Of a stretch of 64,000 bases of DNA, positions 25,976-33,883 are shown piece by piece. The translations under genes and the position numbers were made by a program. The notes beneath the pieces are model-generated. The model saw nothing but the letters and a program-made list of their open reading frames with translations. It was not told the origin of the DNA and searched no databases. This DNA comes from Roseateles noduli (GTDB lineage: Bacteria; Pseudomonadota; Gammaproteobacteria; Burkholderiales; Burkholderiaceae_C), in contig NIOE01000007.1 in the NCBI GenBank assembly GCA_002205125.1, positions 62,001 to 126,000 of the forward strand, in the 5' to 3' direction. The first letter of the stretch is position 1, and the number at the start of each line of letters is the position of its first letter.

Positions 25976-26625
25976 TCGAGTTCACCCTCTGGGACATCCT
26001 GCGCAACCTCGCGCTCGCCTTGCGATGGACCGTGGCGCTGTCGCTGATCGCCTTCATCGGCGGTGGCGTGGTCGGCGCGACCTTGCTGTGCCTGCGCATC
26101 GGACTGGGTCGCAAGACGCAGCGCGTGATCGGCGCGTATGTCGGCATCTTCCAGGGCACGCCGCTGTTGATGCAACTGTTCCTTGCCTACTTCGGCGTGT
26201 CGCTGCTGGGCATCGACGTCTCGGCGTGGACGGCGGCCTCGCTCGCGCTGACGCTCTATACGAGCGCCTACCTCGTCGAGATCTGGCGCGGCTGCGTCGA
26301 AGCCGTTCCCCGCGGGCAGTGGGAAGCCGCGCGCAGCCTCGCGATGAGCTTCGGCGAACAGCTGCGCCACGTGATCCTGCCGCAGGCGGCGCGCCTGGCG
26401 ATCGCACCCACGGTCGGTTTCCTGGTGCAGGTCATCAAGGGCACCGCGCTGGCGTCGGTGATCGGCTTCGTGGAGCTGACCAAGGCCGGCGGGATGATCG
26501 CCAACGCGAGCTTCAAGCCCTTCCTGGTCTTCGGCTGCGTGGCGCTGTTCTATTTCGTGCTGTGCTTCCCCGTGAGCCTGGCCGCACAACACCTGGAAAG
26601 GAAGCAGCATGGCCGCACTGCCTGA
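25972..26625 (+). CDS. Polar amino-acid ABC transporter permease (second)
   Basis: 217 residues, inner-membrane permease paralogous to the preceding gene (both begin MIEF). Signatures: FQGTPLLMQLFLAYFG and the EAA loop AVPRGQWEAARSLAMSFGEQL. Start and stop overlap the neighbouring genes (ATGA with the first permease, 17 bases with the ATPase), so expression is tightly coupled. Confidence 0.94.
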   Translation: MIEFTLWDILRNLALALRWTVALSLIAFIGGGVVGATLLCLRIGLGRKTQRVIGAYVGIFQGTPLLMQLFLAYFGVSLLGIDVSAWTAASLALTLYTSAYLVEIWRGCVEAVPRGQWEAARSLAMSFGEQLRHVILPQAARLAIAPTVGFLVQVIKGTALASVIGFVELTKAGGMIANASFKPFLVFGCVALFYFVLCFPVSLAAQHLERKQHGRTA

Positions 26626-27421
26626 CAAGACGATTGACCACGTGATCGACCCGGCGCTAGCGCCGGCCTCGATGCCCGCGCCCGGCGTGCCGATCGTGCG
26701 CATCACCGCGCTGCGCAAGTCCTACGGCACGAACGAGGTGCTCAAGGGCATCGACCTCGACGTGATGCGCGGGGAGGTGATCGCGCTGATCGGCAAGAGC
26801 GGTTCGGGCAAGAGCACGCTGCTGCGTTGCATCAACGGCCTGGAGCAGTTCCAGGAGGGCTCGCTGCGCGTGGCCGACAAGCCGCTGCTGCACGAGAGCG
26901 CGATGGCGATGCGGGCGCTGCGGCAGCAGGTCGGGATGATCTTCCAGAGCTTCAACCTGTTCCCGCACCTGAGCGTCGGGCGCAACGTGATGCTGGCGCC
27001 GACGCTGGTGAAGCGGCGCTCCGACAAGGACGCGGCGGAGCAGGCGCGGGCGCTGCTGGCGCGCGTGGGCCTGGCGGAGAAGTTCGATGCAATGCCCGAT
27101 CAGCTGTCGGGCGGCCAGCAGCAGCGCGTGGCGATCGCTCGGGCGCTGGCGATGGAGCCGCAGGTGCTGCTGTGCGACGAGATCACGTCGGCGCTGGACC
27201 CGGAGCTGGTCGGCGAGGTGCTGCGCGTCGTCGAGTCGCTGGCCGACGAAGGCATGACGCTGCTGATGGTCACGCACGAGATGAACTTCGCGCGCAAGGT
27301 CGCGGATCGGGTGATCTTCATGCATCAGGGCCGCGTGCACGAGATCGGCACACCCGCCGATGTGTTCGGTTCGCCGCGGACGCCGGAGTTGAAGCAGTTC
27401 CTGAAATCGCTCGACGATTGA
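26609..27421 (+). CDS. Polar amino-acid ABC transporter ATPase
   Basis: 270 residues with a short N-terminal extension of about 28 residues. Walker A GKSGSGKST, Q-loop FQSFNLFPHLSV, signature LSGGQQQRVAIARALAM, Walker B VLLCDEITSALDPE and the H-loop THEMNFARKVADRV are all intact, of the GlnQ/HisP type. It energises the two permeases. The usual Asp-Glu-Pro at Walker B reads DEI here, a minor variant seen in this family. It is the last gene of the GntR-ABC unit. Confidence 0.95.
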   Translation: MAALPDKTIDHVIDPALAPASMPAPGVPIVRITALRKSYGTNEVLKGIDLDVMRGEVIALIGKSGSGKSTLLRCINGLEQFQEGSLRVADKPLLHESAMAMRALRQQVGMIFQSFNLFPHLSVGRNVMLAPTLVKRRSDKDAAEQARALLARVGLAEKFDAMPDQLSGGQQQRVAIARALAMEPQVLLCDEITSALDPELVGEVLRVVESLADEGMTLLMVTHEMNFARKVADRVIFMHQGRVHEIGTPADVFGSPRTPELKQFLKSLDD

Positions 27422-27495
27422 GTACCCACTGAAGGGGGCGCCCGATGGGGCGTGTCTCGACGGCAACATCCCCCCGCCGGCTCGATGCCGGACTC

Positions 27496-27520
27496 ACGAA
27501 GCGTTCCTAAACTGCTTCGT
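27496..27520. promoter_or_regulatory. Operator overlapping the promoter of the HTH/DUF433-like gene
   Basis: ACGAAGC at 27496-27502 and GCTTCGT at 27514-27520 are perfect 7-base arms around an 11-base spacer that contains the -10 hexamer TAAACT (27508-27513), 8 bases before the ATG at 27522. The layout is typical of an autoregulated antitoxin, and the transcript would be leaderless. Confidence 0.6.
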
Positions 27521-27521
27521 C

Positions 27522-28232
27522 ATGAGTCAACGTCATTCGCTTGTCGGTACCGGTCTTTACTCCCCCTACGAGGCCGCTCGGCTTCTGCGGCTGGATCTGC
27601 GCAGCGTGCGCCGATGGCTGAAGGGAAGCTCGCGCAAGACGAAAAACGGTCTGAGCATCACGCCGCCGCTGTGGTCGCTGCAGTACTGTGACGATGAAGA
27701 GATCGGTGACCGGCATGTGCTCGGGTTCAAGGACCTCATGGAGCTGCGAGTGGTCGCACGGCTGCTCGATCAAGGTGTGGCGCTGCAGACGGTCCGAGCC
27801 GCCATCCAGCTTGCCCGCGAGCAGATGGGACCTTATCCGCTGCAATCTCGGCGGTTCCTGTCGGATGGGAAACGCATTTTCATGGACATCGTCGGCATCG
27901 ACGGGCAGCCCTCGCGTCTTCTTGATGTGCAAGCGCGGCAGTTGGTGCTGGACAGCGTCATCCGTCCTTCGCTGTTCGACGGTGTCGAATTCGATGCGGA
28001 CGGGAACTCGCGCCGATGGTTCCCCGTGCCGAACGAGCGCGTCGTCGTGCTCGATCCGGCGAGGTGCTTTGGCGAACCCATCCTCACGCGGATCAATGTG
28101 TCGACGGAAACGTTGTTTCTCTCCCATCGCGCGGAAGGCGGCAATATCGACTTCGTCTCGCGCATCTGGCGAGTGACGCCCGACGAGGTCATGGCGGCGG
28201 TCGCTTACGAAGAACGGTTGGCAGCGGCATGA
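27522..28232 (+). CDS. MerR-like HTH protein with DUF433-like C-terminus (putative antitoxin/regulator)
   Basis: 236 residues. Residues 10-36 ([21 protein letters not shown]) form a MerR-like helix-turn-helix. The C-terminal 55 residues, GEPILTRINVSTETL to WRVTPDEVMAAVAYEERL, fit the DUF433 pattern found in antitoxins such as VapB45-like proteins. In between is an alpha/beta region without a name I can give. An inverted repeat over its own promoter supports autorepression. A small gene follows after 3 bases, in the usual toxin position, but it does not look like a PIN or DUF5615 toxin. GC is lower than in the flanks. Confidence 0.65.
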   Translation: MSQRHSLVGTGLYSPYEAARLLRLDLRSVRRWLKGSSRKTKNGLSITPPLWSLQYCDDEEIGDRHVLGFKDLMELRVVARLLDQGVALQTVRAAIQLAREQMGPYPLQSRRFLSDGKRIFMDIVGIDGQPSRLLDVQARQLVLDSVIRPSLFDGVEFDADGNSRRWFPVPNERVVVLDPARCFGEPILTRINVSTETLFLSHRAEGGNIDFVSRIWRVTPDEVMAAVAYEERLAAA

Positions 28233-28235
28233 AGG

Positions 28236-28445
28236 GTGACCTTTCACCGCAACGAGCTCATCGGCTACGTGCTGGACCCGCAGTGGAGTGGTCAGGGCTT
28301 CTGGGCCATCGCGGAGCGGCTCGTCGAATGGTGGCCGATCATCCTTGAGCACGTGAAGACGGCTCGGAACGGTCTCTATCGAGTGCCGTGGAAAACGGGA
28401 TCGGCGCGCAAGCTGACTTCCTTCCAGCCTTCACGTGATCGCTAG
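28236..28445 (+). CDS. Small protein of unknown function next to the antitoxin-like gene
   Basis: 69 residues from GTG 28236, 3 bases after the preceding stop. The sequence is Trp-rich (WSGQGFWAIAERLVEWWP) and ends in a basic tail. Third codon positions are G/C-biased, which supports coding, but the length is small and no family is recognised. Its position suggests a toxin or an accessory protein of the preceding gene; a decayed remnant is equally possible. Confidence 0.4.
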   Translation: MTFHRNELIGYVLDPQWSGQGFWAIAERLVEWWPIILEHVKTARNGLYRVPWKTGSARKLTSFQPSRDR

Positions 28446-28448
28446 ACT
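28443..28448 (+). promoter_or_regulatory. -10 element TAGACT of the SnoaL-like gene
   Basis: TAGACT in the context GCTAGACT lies 27 bases before ATG 28476; the leader carries a full Shine-Dalgarno sequence (GAGGAG at 28463-28468). The hexamer overlaps the stop codon of the small upstream gene. Confidence 0.45.
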
Positions 28449-28475
28449 CCGCCGTACTCGCCGAGGAGCCCCGCC

Positions 28476-28955
28476 ATGCTTGACCGCCGCTCGATCCTCC
28501 GATCCTCGCTCGCGCTGACGTCCGGTGCGTTGAGTGCGACTGCGGGGACGTCCTCGAAAGCCGCGGCGCCGACGGCTGCCGCCGACAGCAATCCTGTGCG
28601 CGCCGCCGAGATCGCCTTTGCCGACACGATGGCGAAGCGGGACTTCAAGGCCTTCGCCGAGTTCGTCGCCGAGGACGCCGTCTTCATCGACGGCAAACAG
28701 CCGCTGCGCGGCCGGGCCGCTGTGCTGGCGCATTGGAAGCGCTTCTTCGACGGCGCCGAAGCGCCGTTCTCCTGGGCACCCGATCTCGTCGAAGTGCTGC
28801 CCGATGGCCAGCTCGGCTATTCCACCGGCCCGGTGCATGTGAAAGACAAGCTGGTCGCGCGTTTCGCCTCCACATGGCGGCTCGACGCCGACGGTCGCTG
28901 GCGAGTCGTCTTCGACAACGGCAGCGAGGTCTGCGACTGCAAGCCGCCGCGTTAG
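28476..28955 (+). CDS. Exported SnoaL/DUF4440-like (NTF2-fold) protein
   Basis: 159 residues. The N-terminus (DRRSILRSSLALTSGALS) resembles a twin-arginine or Sec signal. The rest is an NTF2-like cone: AEIAFADTMAKRDFKAFAEFVAEDAVFIDG, then GRAAVLAHWKRFFDG and a C-terminal beta sheet (ASTWRLDADGRWRVVFDNG). The DUF4440/SnoaL group is mostly uncharacterised, with members that act as isomerases or bind small ligands. Two cysteines (EVCDCKP) sit at the extreme C-terminus. It precedes a thioredoxin-like gene by 55 bases; a functional link is possible but not shown. Confidence 0.82.
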   Translation: MLDRRSILRSSLALTSGALSATAGTSSKAAAPTAAADSNPVRAAEIAFADTMAKRDFKAFAEFVAEDAVFIDGKQPLRGRAAVLAHWKRFFDGAEAPFSWAPDLVEVLPDGQLGYSTGPVHVKDKLVARFASTWRLDADGRWRVVFDNGSEVCDCKPPR

Positions 28956-29010
28956 CATCACTCCCCACGCAAGCGGCGTATCGACCGCGAGCCGTGACAG
29001 GGAGTCACCC

Positions 29011-29577
29011 ATGAGATTCGGAGTCGGAACGCGCCGTCTGGCGGGGATCTTGCTGGCCGCCTGCGCCTTGATCGCAGGAGCTGTCCATGCCGAAGGCCTG
29101 AAGCGGGGCGACCTCGCGCCTGATCGGCTCGGTCGCACCCTGGACGGCGACGAGCTGAACCTCGCCAAGCATCGCGGCCAGATCGTGGTCGTCACCTTCT
29201 GGGCGACCTGGTGCCCTTACTGCCTCAAGGAATTGCCTCAGCTCGAAAGCCTGCAGGGCGTCGCCAAGGAGCGTCTGCGGGTGATCGCGGTGAACACCGA
29301 GGACAAGAAGGTCTTCCGCCGCGTCGCCGGCATCATGAAGGACTTCAAGCTCCAGCTCGTCAACGACGCCGACAAGTCCGCGCAGCGGGCCTACGGCGTG
29401 AACGCGCTGCCGCATCTGTTCATCATCGACCGCGACGGCCGCATCGCCGCGATGCACCGCGGCTACGGCGAGGACTCGCTGGAACAGATCCTCGAGGAGA
29501 TCAACGCGCAGCTCGCGAAGCCGGCCCCGCCGGCAGCCGAGGGCGGTGCGGGGGCGTCCGGACCGTCTGCGCCTTGA
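29011..29577 (+). CDS. TlpA/ResA-like periplasmic thioredoxin
   Basis: 188 residues. A signal peptide (cleavage near VHAEG) exports it. The thioredoxin fold follows, with the active site WCPYC (Cys68, Cys71) after VVVTFWAT and the cis-proline at NALPHLF. It belongs to the TlpA/AhpC-TSA-like group that reduces periplasmic disulphides, often during cytochrome c or copper-centre assembly. The C-terminus is a Pro/Ala/Gly-rich tail of 20 residues. GGGAG lies 8 bases before the ATG. It is convergent with the Anbu gene (30-base gap). Confidence 0.9.
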   Translation: MRFGVGTRRLAGILLAACALIAGAVHAEGLKRGDLAPDRLGRTLDGDELNLAKHRGQIVVVTFWATWCPYCLKELPQLESLQGVAKERLRVIAVNTEDKKVFRRVAGIMKDFKLQLVNDADKSAQRAYGVNALPHLFIIDRDGRIAAMHRGYGEDSLEQILEEINAQLAKPAPPAAEGGAGASGPSAP

Positions 29578-29607
29578 GTCGCTGGGCCGTGCAGCGGCCC
29601 CGTCCGC

Positions 29608-30342
29608 TCACGCGAACCAGTCGTCGTCCGGCAGCTGCTCGAACACCCGCTTCAAGCCGCCGCCCCAGCCCTGGCTGATCGTCTTGAAGTACGGATCGTC
29701 CTTGGTGATCCGGTACGGCTCGGCCGGCGCGAAGCTGTCGGTCTTGTAGAGCAGCATGTCGATCGGCAGCCCCACGGAGAGGTTGCTGCGGATCGTCGAG
29801 TCGAACGAGATCAGCGCGCACTTGGTCGCCTCGGCCAGCGAGCTGTCGAAGTCGATGACGCGGTCGATGATGGGCTTGCCGTACTTGGACTCGCCGATCT
29901 GCACGTAGGGCGTGTCTTCCGTCGCCTCGATGAAGTTGCCCTGCGGATAGACGTGGAAGACGCGCGGCGCCTCGCCCCGGATCTGCCCGCCGACGATCAG
30001 GTTGGCGCCGAAGTCCACGCCCTGGTTCAGCTGGCCGACGCCGTCGCTGTCGCGCGCGACGACTTCCTTGAGCGTCTTGCCCACCAGCTCCGCGACGTCG
30101 TACATCGAGGTCAGGCTCATCAGGTGACGGCCGTTGACCGTCGCACGCTGGCGCAGCAGGCTCACCACGCTCTGCGTGGTGGCCAGGTTGCCGGCCGTGA
30201 GCAGCGTGACGAGGCGCTCGCCCGGCTGCTCGAAGAGGTTCATCTTGCGGAACGTGGCGATGTGATCCACGCCCGCATTCGTGCGGGAGTCCGACGCGAA
30301 CAGCAGGCCGGCGCGCAGCCGCATGGCAACACAGTAAGTCAT
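29608..30342 (-). CDS. Anbu-type proteasome homologue (Ntn-hydrolase peptidase)
   Basis: 244 residues. The N-terminus MTYCVAMRLRAGLLFASDSRTNAGVDH gives Thr2 as the presumed nucleophile after Met removal, as in proteasome beta subunits and HslV; RTNAGVDHIATFRK is characteristic of Anbu (bacterial proteasome homologue, ancestral beta subunit). Cytoplasmic, forming ring or helical assemblies in studied members. The order ATP-grasp, alpha-E, transglutaminase, Anbu is the known conserved Anbu operon, whose biological role is still unsettled. A -10 box 7 bases from its ATG suggests it also has its own leaderless transcript. Confidence 0.92.
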   Translation of the reverse strand: MTYCVAMRLRAGLLFASDSRTNAGVDHIATFRKMNLFEQPGERLVTLLTAGNLATTQSVVSLLRQRATVNGRHLMSLTSMYDVAELVGKTLKEVVARDSDGVGQLNQGVDFGANLIVGGQIRGEAPRVFHVYPQGNFIEATEDTPYVQIGESKYGKPIIDRVIDFDSSLAEATKCALISFDSTIRSNLSVGLPIDMLLYKTDSFAPAEPYRITKDDPYFKTISQGWGGGLKRVFEQLPDDDWFA

Positions 30343-30349
30343 GGACGGA

Positions 30350-30355
30350 AGGTTA
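30350..30355 (-). promoter_or_regulatory. -10 element TAACCT of the Anbu gene, 7 bases from ATG
   Basis: On the minus strand GCTAACCT is followed by TCCGTCC and the ATG. It lies in the 50-base gap after the transglutaminase gene, so Anbu may be transcribed both with the operon and alone. Confidence 0.45.
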
Positions 30356-30392
30356 GCGCATCAAGCTTGCAAGGCGCCGTCGTGGTGCACGC

Positions 30393-31232
30393 TCATTGCT
30401 GGTCCGACGTGCCGGGCTTCACGAGCACTTCCGCCCGCATCGTCTCCATCCCGCCACCTGTTCGTACACCGCGCACCGGACAGGCGTCCAGGTAGTCCGC
30501 GCCGGTCGCCAGCTTCACGTAGCGTCCGTCCGCCAGGCACTGGTTGCTGATGTCGTAACCCAGCCAGCCGCCCGCCATGCCGTGCGCGGGGCCAGCGTCG
30601 CCGGCCGCGGGCAGCCGCACCTCGCCCCAGGCGTGGCTGGCCACATGCTCGAAGTCCGTCGCGAGGTAGCCCGACACGTAGCGCGCCGGCAGCCCCAGCA
30701 GCCGCGCGCAGCAGACGAAGACCTGCGCATGGTCCTGGCAGACGCCGTGGCCGGTCTCGAAGGCCTCCGCCGCGGGCGTCGCCGCGTCGGTGTAGCCGCG
30801 CACGTAAGGCATGCGTTCGCCGATGGCCGCCATCAGCGCCAGCAGCGCGCCGTGCGCGTCGGCCTTCGCCGCGTCCGCGAAGCCGGCGGCGAACTGCCGC
30901 AGCTGGTCGTCCGCGCGGGTCAGCGGGCTGTCGCGCAGGAACAGCGGGGAGGGCAGTTCCTCCTCCGGATCCGGCGTGGGCGGCGCATCGTCGGTGTCGA
31001 CCTCGCCGACCGCGCGCAGCACGATGTCGCGCCGCGGGCCGTCCAGGCTCAGCACATGCATCGTGTTGCCGAACGCGTCCTTGCAGGCGCTCGCGGGCGA
31101 GGGCAGCTCCAGCGCCCAGTGCAGCACGCGCAGGCCGCGCGTGGGCCGCGGCGTCAGCCGCAGGTACTGCGTGCTGCGCGCCACCGGCGAGTCGTAGGCG
31201 TAGATGGTCTCGTGCGAGATGTGCAGATGCAT
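30393..31232 (-). CDS. Transglutaminase-like cysteine protein of the Anbu operon
   Basis: 279 residues, no signal peptide. An N-terminal transglutaminase-associated domain (HETIYAYDSPVARSTQYLRLTPR) precedes the transglutaminase core with a full triad: Cys165 in GHGVCQDHAQ, His200 in ASHAWGEV and Asp227 in GYDISN. Such proteins may form or cleave amide bonds at Gln/Glu side chains; in this operon a peptide-ligation and removal cycle with the ATP-grasp enzyme has been proposed on genomic grounds. It follows the alpha-E gene after 16 bases. Confidence 0.93.
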   Translation of the reverse strand: MHLHISHETIYAYDSPVARSTQYLRLTPRPTRGLRVLHWALELPSPASACKDAFGNTMHVLSLDGPRRDIVLRAVGEVDTDDAPPTPDPEEELPSPLFLRDSPLTRADDQLRQFAAGFADAAKADAHGALLALMAAIGERMPYVRGYTDAATPAAEAFETGHGVCQDHAQVFVCCARLLGLPARYVSGYLATDFEHVASHAWGEVRLPAAGDAGPAHGMAGGWLGYDISNQCLADGRYVKLATGADYLDACPVRGVRTGGGMETMRAEVLVKPGTSDQQ

Positions 31233-31248
31233 GGCCCGGTCCTGGTGG

Positions 31249-32217
31249 TTACTGCGCCTCGAAGTAGGCCTGCTGGATGTCCCGGCCGAGCCGCGCCGAA
31301 TCCTCCAGGAATCCCGTCAGCCAGGGATGCAGCCCCTGGTCGAGGATCTCGTCCACCGCACCATACTCCAGCCGCAGCGCCAGCCGGCCGGCGCTCTGCT
31401 TGACCTTGCGCCCCGCGTCCTCGTCGCCGCCGCGCGCCTCGATCTGCGGCAGCACCGAGCGGATCTCGTCGCAGCAGGCGCGCAGCGAACGCGGCACGTC
31501 CGGGCGAAGGATCAGCAGCTCGGTCACGCGGCGGCCGTTCAGACTGTCGCGGTAGGCCGCGTGGTACGCCTCAAAGGCCGACAGCGAGCGCAGCAATGCG
31601 TTCCACGCATAGAAATCCGGGGCGCTCTCGCTGGGCGCGTCGACCGGCGCCAGCGTGTCCACCGCCGGCGCGATCAGCTGCGACTTCACGTCCAGCAGCC
31701 GCGCGGTGTTGTCCGCGCGTTCGACGAAGGTGCCCAGCCGGATGAAGCAGTAGGCGTCGTTGCGCTGCAGCGTCCCGTAGGTCGCCCCGCGGAACAGGTG
31801 GGAGCGCTCCTTGACCCAGTCGAAGAACGACGAGGGCTCGGCCACGCCCTTGCGCGCGAGCTCGCGGGCTTCCAGCCAGCTGGTGTTGATGGCTTCCCAC
31901 ATCTCGGCGGTGATCTGGCCGCGCACGGCGTGCGCGTTCTCGCGCGCCTGCCGGATGCAGGACAGCACCGAGGCCGGGTTCTCCAGGTCCATCCCCATGA
32001 AGCGGAAGAGCTGCTCCGCGCTCAGGCGCGGATGGCGCGCCTGGTAGGCCTCCAGCGTGCCGGTCACGGCGAGCGGCGCGGCGAGTTCGGTGGCGGCGCC
32101 GCGCGACTGCGGCAGCAGCGACAGCGAGTGCGTGACGTCGAGCATGCGCACCAGGTTCTCGGCGCGCTCCATGTAGCGGCTCATCCAGTAGAGCTGTGCG
32201 GCGGTACGGCTGAGCAT
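31249..32217 (-). CDS. Alpha-E domain protein of the Anbu operon
   Basis: 322 residues, largely alpha-helical (starts MLSRTAAQLYWMSRYMERAENLVRMLD, the family hallmark), with conserved basic and acidic pairs and GRRVTELLILRPDVPRSL. Alpha-E (DUF403) proteins have no known catalysis and always accompany the ATP-grasp and transglutaminase genes, probably as a scaffold or substrate adaptor. The start lies 3 bases after the ATP-grasp stop, so the two are coupled. Confidence 0.93.
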   Translation of the reverse strand: MLSRTAAQLYWMSRYMERAENLVRMLDVTHSLSLLPQSRGAATELAAPLAVTGTLEAYQARHPRLSAEQLFRFMGMDLENPASVLSCIRQARENAHAVRGQITAEMWEAINTSWLEARELARKGVAEPSSFFDWVKERSHLFRGATYGTLQRNDAYCFIRLGTFVERADNTARLLDVKSQLIAPAVDTLAPVDAPSESAPDFYAWNALLRSLSAFEAYHAAYRDSLNGRRVTELLILRPDVPRSLRACCDEIRSVLPQIEARGGDEDAGRKVKQSAGRLALRLEYGAVDEILDQGLHPWLTGFLEDSARLGRDIQQAYFEAQ

Positions 32218-32220
32218 GGT

Positions 32221-33648
32221 TCAGTTCTCCAGGATCCAGGTGTCCTTGGTGCCACCACCCTGGGACGAATTGACGACCAGCGAGCCCGCCTTGAGCGCCA
32301 CGCGCGTCAGGCCGCCGGCGACCATGTTGACCTCTCGCCCCGAGAGCACGAAGGGCCGCAGGTCGATGTGGCGCGGGGCGATGCCGCGCTCGACGAAGGT
32401 GGGGCAGCTCGACAGGCACAGCGTCGGCTGGGCGATGTAGTTCGTGGGATTGGCCTTGACGCGTTCCTTGAAGTCCGCGACCTCGGCGGCCGTCGAGGCC
32501 GGCCCGACCAGCATCCCGTAGCCGCCGGCGCCGTGGACTTCCTTCACCACCAGCTCGGCCATGTTGGCGAGCACGTGGTCCAGGTCCTGCGGCTTGCGGC
32601 ACTGCCAGGTCGGCACGTTGTGCAGGATGGGCTCCTCGCCGAGGTAGAAGCGGACCATGTCCGGCACGTACGGATAGATGGACTTGTCGTCCGCCACGCC
32701 GGTGCCGACCGCGTTGGCCAGCACGACATGACCCTGCTTGTAGACCGACAGCAGCCCCGGCACGCCCAGCATGGAATCCGACCGGAAGGCCAGCGGATCC
32801 AGGAAGGCATCGTCGATGCGGCGGTAGATGACGTCGACGCGCTTGGGTCCGACGGTGGTCCGCATGAACACGAAGCCGTCCTTGACGAACAGGTCCTGGC
32901 CTTCGACCAGCTCCACGCCCATCTGCTGGGCGAGGAAGGCGTGCTCGAAGTAGGCCGAGTTGAACGGCCCCGGCGTCAGCACGACGACGGTCGGGTTGTC
33001 CGCCAGGCTGGCCTGGCGCAGCGTGTTCAGCAGCAGCGCCGGGTAGTGGGCGACGGGCGCGATCGAGTACTTCGCGAACAGCTCCGGGAAGAGCCGCATC
33101 ATCATCTTGCGGTTCTCCAGCATGTAGCTGACGCCGGACGGGACACGCAGGTTGTCCTCCAGCACGTAATAACCGCCGTCGGAATGTCGGATCAGGTCGA
33201 CGCCGGTGATGTGCGCGTACACGCCTAGCGGCAGGTCCAGCCCCTGCATCGCGGGCTGGTACTGCGCGTTGGCGAAGACCTGCTCGGCGGGGATCAGGCC
33301 AGCCTTGATGATCTCGTGGTCGTGGTAGATGTCCCACAGGAAGCGGTTGAGCGCGGTGACGCGCTGGCGCAGGCCGCGCTCCAGCATCCGCCAGTCGTCG
33401 GCGGGGACGATGCGGGGCACGGTGTCAAAGGGGATCAGCCGCTCGGCACCGGCCTCGTCGCCGTAGACGGCGAAGGTGATGCCGACCTTGTGGAAGAGCA
33501 GATCGGCCTCGGCCCGCTTCTTGGCCAGGGCGTCGGGCGTCTGTGCGTGCAGCCAGTCCGCGAAGGCCTGGTAGCTGGGCCGGATCGCGCCGCTTTGCAG
33601 CAGCATCTCGTCATAGTGGCCAGCGGCCGGAAGGGTCAGCGCATGCAT
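32221..33648 (-). CDS. Circularly permuted ATP-grasp enzyme of the Anbu operon
   Basis: 475 residues, cytoplasmic. Family landmarks: YDEMLLQSGAIRPSY near the N-terminus, FDTVPRIVPADDW, GYYVLEDNLRVPSGVSYMLENR, VLTPGPFNSAYFEHAFLA, VDVIYRRIDDAFLDPLAF, VKEVHGAGGYGMLVGP and the C-terminal SSQGGGTKDTWIL. Type 2 circularly permuted ATP-grasp proteins join an amine to a carboxylate, probably making a peptide tag. It is the first gene of the operon, divergent from a GGDEF gene; the 235-base gap between them must hold both promoters. Confidence 0.94.
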   Translation of the reverse strand: MHALTLPAAGHYDEMLLQSGAIRPSYQAFADWLHAQTPDALAKKRAEADLLFHKVGITFAVYGDEAGAERLIPFDTVPRIVPADDWRMLERGLRQRVTALNRFLWDIYHDHEIIKAGLIPAEQVFANAQYQPAMQGLDLPLGVYAHITGVDLIRHSDGGYYVLEDNLRVPSGVSYMLENRKMMMRLFPELFAKYSIAPVAHYPALLLNTLRQASLADNPTVVVLTPGPFNSAYFEHAFLAQQMGVELVEGQDLFVKDGFVFMRTTVGPKRVDVIYRRIDDAFLDPLAFRSDSMLGVPGLLSVYKQGHVVLANAVGTGVADDKSIYPYVPDMVRFYLGEEPILHNVPTWQCRKPQDLDHVLANMAELVVKEVHGAGGYGMLVGPASTAAEVADFKERVKANPTNYIAQPTLCLSSCPTFVERGIAPRHIDLRPFVLSGREVNMVAGGLTRVALKAGSLVVNSSQGGGTKDTWILEN

Positions 33649-33870
33649 GAGGTCTCCAGGGACGGACCGCCTCCGGGTGGCGGTCGGAAGGGGCCGGTTG
33701 CAAGCGCCGTGCCCACCCCCGTCCGGCGGGCGGGCCGGGCAGGCCCCCAGCTTGATCGCTTTTGGTGCGCCTGCACAGCCCGCCCTCCGACGGTGCCCGG
33801 ACAGGGTCGGGCTTTGCCCGCCGCTGGTGCAGTGGCACTATCCCGCGTTGCGGGCTTCGCCGGCTCTCGC

Positions 33871-33876
33871 TACAAC
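33871..33876 (+). promoter_or_regulatory. -10 element TACAAC of the PAS-GGDEF gene, 7 bases from ATG
   Basis: TACAAC in the context CGCTACAAC, then 7 bases and ATG 33884. GGAG is next to the ATG but too close to be a standard ribosome-binding site. Confidence 0.4.
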
Positions 33877-33883
33877 TGCGGAG

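Noticed and set aside
28229-28348. ATG at 28229 as the start of a small gene overlapping the HTH/DUF433 stop
   Set aside because: That frame gives 39 Arg/Ala-rich residues and stops early; the GTG frame at 28236 has better codon bias.
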